Source of the DNA: Narthecium ossifragum
Taxonomy: Eukaryota > Streptophyta > Magnoliopsida > Dioscoreales > Nartheciaceae
Reading direction: 5' to 3'
DNA length: 64,000 nucleotides
Assembly (NCBI GenBank): GCA_963920575.1
Contig: OY986971.1
Span: 13,754,492-13,818,491, forward strand
Made by a program: the position numbers and the translations under genes. The notes below the pieces were generated by a model. That model was given only the letters and a program-made list of their open reading frames with translations. It searched no databases and had not been told where the DNA came from. Below, piece by piece: positions 55,438 through 64,000 of this stretch. The first letter of the stretch is position 1. Each line of letters opens with the position of its first letter.

Positions 55438-56788
55438 TGATACGAGTCGATCCGACTCGATCAACTGGATCCGAACCCAGAAGAGGAACCAAACTGGTTC
55501 AGCCTCTTTCCTAATTTGACTTGGACTTCCCTAGTTCAAACTAGAGTATTTAATTAGTATTTATCATTAGTCTTTTATTGAGTCCTAGTTGATGGTTAGG
55601 AATTAATTAAGAGTCCCTTTGAGTTAGGAAGTTGAGTTGAGTCAGAAACCTTATTACTTGCTAATTAAGCAAGGGGGTTTTTCTAGTGGATTAGGACTCT
55701 GTCAAGGTCTCTATAAAAGGACCTTAGTAGTTTGTATTAGGTTATGATGATGAATGATGAATGAAGAGTTATGAATTATTAGGAGTAGTTGATAAATTAT
55801 CATAGGAGTAGAGATAATATAGCTTCCACCAGATATCCACCATAGATCCACCTTCTTCCCCGTCGGTCATCTTCTCCGCAGCCGGAACCGCCTCCACCAG
55901 TGTTTCTCTCTCTCCCGTCACTTTCTCTCTCCTCCACGTCAGCGCCACGTCAGCACTCTCTCTCCTCGTCACCATCACTGTTCATCGTCTCCCTCCCGTG
56001 CCGGAACCCTAGCTTCCCTCCGTCCAGCCTCTCCGGCCACCCCCGTCGCCAACCAAGACCTCCAACGCCTTCCCCTGAGCCTCATGACTTCTCCAAGCCG
56101 CTCCTTCGCCTCCGTCGTCTCCTCCGACGTCTTCCCCGGCCAACCCAAGTTCACAGCCACCGTCCGCCGTCCACGACACGACCCCGATCTCACCCCAAAC
56201 CCTTCCTAAACCCTTCCCCGGCCTCCCTAGACCCGATTCCGACCTTTCCCAGGCCCCGCCGAGCTCCCCGTCGTCCCCGACGCCGGTGAACCCAAACCCC
56301 TACCGCCGTCTCCCCCAGATCCGGCCGATCCGCCACCCATCTCCCAGATCTGAGCCGGTGGATCTCCTCCCCACCGTCCTACGACCTTCCCTGCCACTAT
56401 CCCGACCGCCGCCGCCGCCCCTACACCGGCCATCCACTCCGGCGATCCTCAGCCGTCGGATCCACTCCGGCGATCCTCAGCCGTCGGATCCACTCCGGCG
56501 ATCCTCAGCCGTCGGATCCACTCCGGTGAACCCTCAGCCAAGTTCCCTGTTGATCCAGCCAACCTTGACTTGATCCGACCACTTAACCCAATCAGAGTCA
56601 AGTCTAATTCCGATCAGACTCAATCCAGCCCAATCCAGTCAAGCCTGATCCAATTCCTTGAGCTAAATTCGATCCAGATTCAGCTAGATCAGCCAATTGG
56701 ACTCAATCAAGTCCGATCCGGCCGATTCTGATCGATTGGAGCAGTAGAGACCCATTACGAGAGGATCACGAGTAGACCGCTCGTAACA
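55438..56788 (+). mobile_element. Second copy of the solo LTR, in LTR of D
   Basis: Starts tgatacgagtcg and ends gctcgtaaca. The 5 bp TSD gcatt is at 55433-55437 and 56789-56793. The TATA box tataaaagg is at 55712-55720. It is the same family as 41135-42405, in opposite orientation. The GC-rich leader (55850-56530) produces spurious Pro/Arg-rich frames. Confidence 0.9.
56434..56525. repeat. 28 bp unit, three copies, in the solo LTR
   Basis: ccactccggcgatcctcagc... starts at 56434, 56462 and 56490, with a partial fourth at 56518. It is not multiplied in the copy at 41135-42405, which has one unit (about 41365-41395). Confidence 0.85.
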
Positions 56789-57303
56789 GCATTCAAGGTC
56801 AAGGCACTAAAAAACCTCGAGGTTGAGGCACTATATTAAGCCCTAATATATCGAAGTTGTGCAACCTTGAAGTCAAGATACTATCACAATGACACATGGG
56901 CCACATTCCCATGATATACCTAACCACTCTTCAAAAGCGGAAGCGTAGGAAGTGGAACCAAAGATCGGCTAAACAGTTATCCTGGACTGGCTACGCATCA
57001 AGATGTCAACAAAATCTGACCCACAATGAAGATTATGAAAGGTCATGGGTTGTTAGTCATTGGAGACGGACAACGACTAGCCACGTGGAGGCAGCGATCA
57101 TGAATATAAAAGCTTTGAAGATAGAGCAAGACATACGCCCGACTAAAACCAGACTTTTCCTTACTACTACCTTAGCTACTGTAATTTTGTTGTAGCTTGT
57201 ATTTGTAGGAACTTTTATCGGAGTTCTAATCAAACTAGCTGTTGTTTCAATGGAAGTAAGCAGTTAGTTTTTACTTGCTTTATTTTCTTGCTTCTCTCTT
57301 CTA

Positions 57304-57440
57304 GCTAGGAGTAGCAAGGTAACTCTAGGACTAGCACAGTAACTCTAGGAGTAGTGTGATCGCTCTAGGAGTACCATCAGCATCATTAGGAGTAGTTCCA
57401 GTTATATCTAGGCGTAGTATCAAGTCTAGGAGTAGCCGAA
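57304..57440. repeat. Degenerate tandem repeat of ctaggagtag words
   Basis: ctctaggagtag or close variants recur about every 25-30 bp (57304, 57324, 57343, 57367, 57391, 57413, 57425), in the leader or R part of LTR D. Confidence 0.65.
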
Positions 57441-57687
57441 GTCTCTGTAGAAATAGCATAATTCATTTAAGAGTAACTTAATCACCCTAAAACCCATAAA
57501 AATCCATCAACATTTAGACTTAAGTTTTCCCCTGAAAAGTCCTCTTAATTGAGGTACGACAGAATCCACACACCTTTCTGATAACCCTACGCTACGATTG
57601 GCACACCTCACGTACCTGGTGACCACGTATCCATCTCGAGTACATTTTTTTAGCAACACGCTTTTTGGCGACCATAGGAGGCCAAAA

Positions 57688-59153
57688 ATGACACTTAAGT
57701 CCACCATCGTCGATCCACAGGATCGATATGATCCAAATGATCAACAGCCCGACCAGAACTCATGAGGTTCGTCCTCGATAGCTAATAGGCATGGTGATGA
57801 CTCTCGGCAAACTCGGAGTCAAGAAACCAACGCCGACTTAAGGAAGGCCATTGATGGAATCAGGGAGTTACTTTATGCGTTCAAGGATCAATTAGACCGA
57901 GTAGCCGACAACCTCCCAGTAGCCATAGAAGCCAAACACCAAGCAGTCCGATTGGACGTTCGAGAGTTGATGGCTCAAAGCATAGAAGAGGTCACAGGAG
58001 AGATAGATAAGGCCATAGGGTCCCAGAAACATTCTTCATAGCAAATCCATCAAACCATCTCGGAGATAGGAGTCTTCATGACAAACAAAACCCAACTCCA
58101 AGCCAACATGGTGATTCAAGAAGTCCTCCATGTTCTGGCTAAAACCACTACTCCCCTAGCCAAACAAGTAGCCAAGGAAGTAGTGGTCGGGTTAGAACCT
58201 ATCATCGACATACATATTGAGCTCAATCGGAGGCTTCATGATGACGCACTCAGGTCTGACTCCACAGCCGCTCTGAGGCATGATGTACGGGTCATTTCTC
58301 GAGGGCCCAACCATCCAAGTTCGAGTAGCCAACCACCTACTTTGGGATATACGAACCCAACCTCAAACGTCTCCCCTCAAGGGTACTTAGATCCAAGGGG
58401 ATCGAACCCACCAATGACAAATGTCTTAGGCTCGAGACTTTGGGCGCTCGTACCCTACAGTGTGGTAACTCGAGGTTATGAGAAGATCTCGGGCCATCCG
58501 ATCGGTTACCCTCCAAGGCAAACCAGTCCAATGGGAGTTCCGAACGGGCATCAAGGCCCACCAGGTCACCTTGGAGGGTCACAAAACCCGATAAGTTATC
58601 ATCGGGAGAAAAATAGCCATATGAGCTACCCGGAAAACCATCGTCATCAAAACGTCTATCCCACTGGGCAAGGGGGGCAACAAGGAGGGCCGCTTGAAAA
58701 ATTTGCACACACTGGGGGGCAACAAGCTTAACCCCGAGGTCAACCTGGACCATATTACGCTAGAGGTCTGCCCGAGTATCCCCCAACATCATAACTGAGG
58801 TAACGAGGAATGGAGGGGCCCGCCTCCGAGACCACAACATCCTAACTTCGAGAGGCTCAAGCCCGAGCGACATCGATTGGAGGCATATTACATTGCTCAA
58901 GTCGTTGAACAAATGTATGGGCCTAGGATCCCTAGAATTGATCGGCCTATACACTCCGCAAACTATATCCTGATTACATTGATAGGGAACACCCATATCC
59001 ACACAATTTTAGTATGCCGGAGTTCACCTTCTTCTCAGGGGACAATGATATGTCGGCCCTGGAATATTTGGCTAGGTTCACTTGCCAATGTCTCTAGTAT
59101 GGAGATAATGACTTTCTCAAACTTTGAATTTTTCACACATCCCTCACCGGGTA
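57688..59153 (+). pseudogene. Gypsy element D gag, cut by element E
   Basis: ATG 57688 (MTLKSTIVDPQDRYDPNDQQ). Stops at about 57760 and 58039, then an open Pro/Gly/Gln-rich stretch 58078-58731. After more stops, the gag core appears: YPDYIDREHPYPHNFSMPEF then TFFSGDNDMSALEYLARFTC, and LTG at the cut. This core (YPxxxDxxYPxPxxFxxPxF) is widespread in plant Ty3/gypsy gag proteins. Element E begins at 59154; no pol of D is seen in the window. Confidence 0.75.
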
Positions 59154-60724
59154 TGTCACGCCCCGACCCAAAAAACCCATCCCGACCGGGACGTGAGGGG
59201 AAACCTACACTATTCACATCCATACGGCGCGATACATACACAAAGCGGAATTAACTTGAACATAAGGACTTCCAAGGTCATAAGGGTAAAGCTAAATATT
59301 ACATTGCGGAATACAACTCAATCAAAGGAGGGAACAAGATTTCATTTACTAAACATTTAATACATCATCCTCAAAAGGTAACTACACCCAAAAAGCTGCC
59401 AAAGGTAAATATGCCCCTCCACGACCTCATGCTTCTGCGGAAGTCGATGCGCCGCCATGACCTGATCCAGCCGGAGCCACCGAGGATGAGCTGACGTCTG
59501 CACCTGCAAACACAGCCCGGGTAGGAGTGAGCAATAAGCTCAGTAGGGTTCTACTCTACTCTACGTCGCACAGGAAAAAGGGGAAAGCTACAAAGTCCCG
59601 GGTTCTATCTCATCTCTAAGGGAAACTCACGTTACGTCCATCGCCTACCCCAGGGCACGCACTCTATGACCTCAACTGTCACCAGCCGTCCCTCTCAACC
59701 ACCAAGAGTCCAACGCTGAACAATAGAGAGGTAGGACTCAGGGCAGCACGTAACTTCCCTTAACACGGATACTGAGCATGAGACGAGAACTCTGGGCGAC
59801 CTCTACAACTCAAACCACATATAGTAGCCAACTAGACCCATCCTCGAAAATACAGAGATTTGGCATAACAATCACGTCTTAGTCCTTGCTACCCAACCAC
59901 GGTCTTAGAGCTAGATCCGAGCTACCCGAGAGCCTCGGATCGGCGATCAACCCATCGCCCCGCCTAACCTGATATGCCTCTAATGCATACAGTGCATGAA
60001 CCTATACAAACATCAAACCTGGATGTCTCTATTTGCCACAACAGCAAATATGAGTTCAACAACTATACAATAGCCCTCGGCACACGCCGATAACGGGCTA
60101 ATGTTCCACAACATAGCTAACGGCTAATCAAACAATAAGCATTTAAGTCTACCATCCAAGTAGGTATTTAAATGCGAGTCAATCTATAAATCCGCTAAAG
60201 AGGATAAACACAGGATTCAATTCCCAATCTCGATAGAAATCCATTAAAACCTCGTGATAACAACGTGCATGCTTCCTAACATGATTGAGTATCTATCATG
60301 AACGAAAGCCAATCAAAGAAAGCCAGAAAACACTGCTCAGGAGCTCACGGTCGATGCGACGGTCGATCGTGAGGCCAAAATGAGGAAAAACACAAGGGCG
60401 ATAGTCGATCGGGACATCGACCTTGGGAAGACCAAAACGAGACAAAGCCTTACGGTCGATGCGACGGTCGACCGTGAGGTTTGGGAAAAATGGTAAGGTC
60501 CCACGGTCGATCGGGACATCGAACCTGGGAAGACCAAAACGAGACAGAGCCTCATGGTCGATGCGACGGTCGATCCGACAGTCGACCGTGAGGTTTGGGA
60601 AAAAGGGTAAGGTCCCACGATCGATCGGAGTATCGACCTTGGGAACCCCAAAACGAGACAGAGTCTCACGGTCGACAGTGAGACCAAAATTAATCGTGCC
60701 GCACATGTCAGGCCTGGCACACAG
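59154..60724 (+). mobile_element. Element E: LTR-type, same family as 45933-49721, cut by copia F
   Basis: Starts tgtcacgccccgaccc and matches the start of the 49721 element on the minus strand, including aggagtgagcaataagctca and gggttctac. No gag or pol frame. Its last 390 bp (60335-60724) carry a GGTCGAT tandem array. Copia F enters at 60725 with cacag on the left; the rest of E lies beyond F. Confidence 0.75.
60337..60690. repeat. GGTCGAT/ATCGACC palindromic minisatellite in element E
   Basis: About three units of roughly 118-122 bp. Each has cacggtcgatcgggacatcg(acc), then gggaagaccaaaacgagaca(gagcct), then cggtcgatgcgacggtcga. The inverted words can form hairpins. Confidence 0.85.
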
Positions 60725-61855
60725 TGTTGATCCTAACCTTGTTTTGATGATGCCAATATACATTAAATGATAAAATATATGTTTAATATTTATTACCCCT
60801 TTAATTGGAGATCTTAAATTCATTTTTAAGTCATTTTTGTACTAACGGTCGATGCAATGATCGACCGTGGGAATGTGACGGTCGATCCATGGATCGACTG
60901 TGTTGAATGCAAATATGCATTATTGGCTCACGGTCGATCGGTGCATCGACCGTGGGAAGTGTTTTTCTTCACAGAGCCTGACGGACGATGCGATGGTCGA
61001 TGCGGCGGTCAACCGTGGCGCATTAATGAAGAAAGTGAAGAAGCGACGGTCGATCGGTGCATCGACCGTGGGAAGCGTTTTTCTTGACAGAGCCTGACGG
61101 ACGATGTGACGGTCGATGCGGCGGTCGACCGTGGCGCATCTATGAAGAAAAGTCAAGGAGCGACGGTCGATCCGAGCATCGACCCTGGGAAGCGATTCTC
61201 TTAACAGAGGACGACGGACGATGTGACGGTCGACCGTGAGAGTGACGGACGATGCGTGGATCGACCGTCGAGCAAAAAGGCTGAGTTTTTATGCATGGAT
61301 CGACCGCCAGCAACGCGCAGAGTAAAAAACTAGCCGTTGGAGAGTTGCAGAGAGCCGTTGGAGCTCCTTGTTGAGCTGATTGAAGCCCATGTATAAGTAG
61401 TTTCTTCATGTAAACTTGCTAGAATTTTAATCATTATTATTGAGATCATCTGAACAAGTGTTAGAGAAGCTTTCTACTTATTCTCTTTTGTGCTACAACC
61501 TTTGTAAGCCTTCTTCAAGTGTGAAGAGGTATCTTGAGAGATAGCCAACAACAAATGACTGTGAGTGTAAGGTCATCAAGCACCAGGAAGCTTGGAGGAA
61601 AAACTTGTAAGGGATTTGCAAATAGTGGAGCCTCAAGGGGAGCCTTGAGAGAAGTGGACGTAGACCAAGAGTTGGGTCGAACCACTATAAAATCTGTGAC
61701 ATCTCTCTAACCCTCTTAATTGTATTCTTGCATGCCTCTTTGCTTTAGTTTCATCTCATCTACAAGCATTTAAAGTATTAGTTCTCTCCTACCTGGTTTT
61801 TCCATTAAACTAGATTTTCGAAAAGAATCCAATTCACCCCCCTCTTGGACCTTCA
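60725..61855 (+). repeat. 5' LTR of copia F
   Basis: 1131 bp. The left half contains the same type of GGTCGAT array (60846-61310) as element E just outside the LTR. Confidence 0.8.
60846..61310. repeat. GGTCGAT/ATCGACC palindromic minisatellite in LTR of F
   Basis: About three to four units of roughly 120 bp: cggtcgatcggtgcatcgacc, gtgggaagcgtttttcttga(cagagcct), then gacggtcgatgcggcggtcg(acc). The unit plan is the same as in 60337-60690, in the same order and orientation. Confidence 0.85.
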
Positions 61856-61857
61856 AT

Positions 61858-61869
61858 TGCTATCAGAGC
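61858..61869 (+). promoter_or_regulatory. Primer-binding site of copia F
   Basis: tgctatcagagc, one mismatch from the tRNA-iMet complement, two bases after the LTR end. Confidence 0.8.
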
Positions 61870-61919
61870 TAGGTCTCTATTTTAGTGGTGTAACAACCCT
61901 TAGAGGATCCTATCTAGAG

Positions 61920-63586
61920 ATGGAAAACATAGAGGGACAAGCTACCAATAGGCCACCCTATTTCAATGGTTCAAACTATAATTACTGGAAAACAAAAATG
62001 GAAATTTTTGTTTAGTCAATGGACTATGAAGCATGGTTAGTAATAGAGGATGGACCTTATATCCCTACTAAAATTATTGATGGGAAAGATGTCCCAAAGA
62101 CAAAGAGTGACTACACCCCAATTGACCTCAAGAACCTTCAAACTAATGCCAAGGCCAAAAGCTTTCTATTTTGTGCCCTTAGCCCTAGTGAATTCAATAG
62201 GGTCTCTACATGCAAATCAGCAAAAGAGATACGGGACAAACTTGAGGTTACTTATGAGGGAACAAGTCGTGTTAAAGAGTCAAAAATCAGTATGCTTGTA
62301 CATGAGTATGAACTCTTTTACATGAAGAATGATGAAACTATTAATGAGATGTTTACACGTTTTACTAACATATTAAATATGCTTGAATCTCTTGGAAGAA
62401 TTTATGCTAACGATGTGTGAGGAAGATTCTTAGGTGTTTACCTAAGTCGTGGGATCCTAAAGTGACAGCGATAGAAGAAGCCAAGGATCTATCCAAATTG
62501 TCACTAGATGAGCTCATGGGTTCCCTCATGACCTATGAGATGAACTTGAAGAGAAGCAATGAAGAAGGAGATAAAAAGAAGAAGACGGTTGCCTTCAAGT
62601 GGTCTAACAAAGACTCATCCGATTCAAGTGAAGGAGATGACGATGAGGAGTTGGCGATGATATTAAGAAGAATACAAAAGATCTTCAAGCGCCAAGGGGG
62701 AAAGAAATTCTTCAAGAAACAATTCTTCAAAGGTGAAAAGTATAATCCTACTTCTTCTAACTCAAATGAAATCATATGTTATGAGTGTAGGAAGCCCGGA
62801 CACATCAAGTTTGATTGTCCTCAACTCAAGAAGCCCTCCAAGAAGGAGTTCAAGAAAAAGAAAGCAATGATGGCTACTTGGGGAGAAAGTGATGTGGAAG
62901 CCTCATCCGATGAAGAAGAACAAGAGGTAGCCAACATATGCTTAATGGCACATGGAGATGAGGAAGAAGAAGAAAATGAGGTAGAGGATGAGCTTGCATT
63001 TGAATAACTCTTTGATGCTTATCATGCTTTAGCTAATGATTTCAAAGTCCTTAAAAAGAAATACTATGCTACTTGTAAGGACTTGAAGAAAGTAGAAGAA
63101 GAAAAAGTAGATGCCATGCATAGGATTGGAACTTTAGAAAAAGAAAACAAATGCATGCTAAATAACAAGTCTTGTGACACAAATGACACACTTAAGGATG
63201 AACTCAAGGACACTCAATATGAGCTCACCATATTGAAGAACACAAACTATGATATGCAAAGAGAACTTATCTTCTTGAGGAAATCCAAGAGAGATCTCAC
63301 TCTTGAGGTAAATGACTTAAAAATCACTATAGCAAAATTTGTGAAGAGTAGAGACAAGTTAGATGAGATTCTTGATAGCCAAAGGAACTCCTTAAACAAG
63401 AAAGGAATTGGCTACAACCCTAGGAAGGTGAATAACCAAAAGAAGACTAACTTTGTTAAAGCTTCTTCTCATCCTCCTAAGGTAACACAAGCACCTATAT
63501 GTCATTATTGTTGCAAAGTAGGTCACATTGCACCTAGTTGCTATTTAATGAGGAATGCTAATGCTAAGAAAATCTGGGCACCTTGA
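61920..63586 (+). pseudogene. Copia F gag (UBN2 type, extended SIRE gag)
   Basis: ATG 61920 (MENIEGQATNRPPYFNGSNY). A stop at about 62013, then the UBN2-type gag core (AKSFLFCALSPSEFNRVSTC, ESKISMLVHEYELFYMKNDE) in 62019-62420. A frameshift at about 62417 leads into ILRCLPKSWDPKVTAIEEAK. The zinc knuckle CYECRKPGHIKFDC lies at about 62780-62821. An acidic tail and a stop at 63005-63007 follow, then in the same frame a coiled coil (63083-63380), SQRNSLNKKGIGYNP, and a second knuckle CHYCCKVGHIAPSC. The long gag with two knuckle-like motifs is typical of the SIRE lineage. Broken three times. Confidence 0.85.
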
Positions 63587-64000
63587 TGTGCTGTCGCAGG
63601 CACTCAAAAATAAATCCAATACTCTTCAAAACAAATGTAGTAGTGCGAGTACGAGTCGATCCCACGAAGAGTGTTCAGTCTAGTTTTGTGCTTAGTGAAC
63701 AAAGATATGGGGGGTTTTTAAACGTGAGGAAAAACAATAAAGAAATAATCTAAATAAAAGAAACAAGTTGAATCAAGAGAACAAACCTTGGTCTGAGTCA
63801 ACATCCACCATCGGAATCCAACAACTGATCATAGATGCAAGTATCAATCAATTCATACCATGAATATTCACCGTTCGAATTAAACTCGAATCTCTCCTCA
63901 ATCATAGTTAATTAGAAACAAGCGATCTAATCAACCCTAACTACTAGACAACCTAAGACAAGCGCTGTAGATTTAATCTATTAGCAGCATTAAGAATAGG
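63587..64000. mobile_element. Element G: LTR-like insertion in gag of F, runs off the window
   Basis: Gag reading of F ends abruptly at aatctgggcacc(ttga), followed by tgtgctgtcgcaggcactca. The sequence has the phrase gagtcgatcccacgaagagt, related in reverse to 48700-48780 inside the 45933-49721 element. No coding. The start is approximate (63584-63587). Confidence 0.5.

Larger units (their letters stand above)
55054..57658 (+). repeat. LTR of gypsy element D, interrupted by a solo LTR
   Basis: Starts tgttaccgaag and ends ttagcaaca, followed by ttggcgaccatag (PBS-like, degraded) and the gag. A TATA-like atataaaag lies at about 57105. A solo LTR occupies 55438-56788. Net length is about 1.25 kb. 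Confidence 0.65.
60725..63586 (+). mobile_element. Copia element F, SIRE/Maximus-type, 5' part
   Basis: The LTR starts tgttgatcctaaccttgttt, the classic SIRE-type LTR start, and ends ...accttca at 61855. The PBS and a long gag follow. It is cut after gag by element G, so no pol is seen. The 3' LTR is outside the window. Confidence 0.85.

Overview
This is nuclear DNA of a flowering plant. It has GT-AG introns, a plant-type S9 peptidase gene, chromovirus, SIRE-type, CACTA, hAT and PIF/Harbinger elements, and an endogenous plant pararetrovirus. The GC-rich first exon would suit a monocot, but the species cannot be read from the sequence.

Left two-thirds (1-40706): one host gene on the minus strand, an S9-family serine peptidase (acylaminoacyl-peptidase / dipeptidyl-aminopeptidase type). 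Sixteen exons can be placed by homology and splice sites. They join into 649 codons without a break, from ATG 40706 down to 2737. The last exon, with the catalytic His, is not found and probably lies left of base 1. Almost everything else in this stretch is transposons sitting in its introns. Intron 14 alone is about 28.6 kb. It holds a Russian-doll nest: LTR-like element X, into which chromovirus A inserted; A holds chromovirus B (itself hit by a hAT and a PIF/Harbinger element) and a complete 10.95 kb CACTA element. Intron 6 carries a 1.42 kb hAT, a 5S rRNA-derived sequence (Cassandra-like), and a 1.42 kb PIF/Harbinger-type element that has captured and tandemly copied pieces of a DUF579 (IRX15/GXM) cell-wall gene. 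Intron 16 carries part of a second hAT of the same family.

Upstream of the gene (40707-42410) there are about 420 bp of unique sequence, then a solo LTR in the sense orientation.

Right third (42411-64000): no host gene is visible. A decayed florendovirus-like pararetrovirus (43424-54656) has its PBS, a polyprotein (movement protein, capsid, zinc knuckle, protease, RT, RNase H), a second ORF, a promoter, and a terminal redundancy that allows its original genome length to be estimated. It is split by a 3.8 kb LTR element and a 321 bp insertion. Next comes another nest: gypsy element D (its LTR hit by a second copy of the solo LTR), cut by LTR element E, cut by SIRE-type copia F, cut by element G at the right edge.

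Most TE boundaries are supported by target-site duplications (TSDs) visible in the sequence. All coding parts of the retroelements and the virus are broken by stops, frameshifts or insertions. The CACTA transposase is nearly intact, with two nonsense codons.
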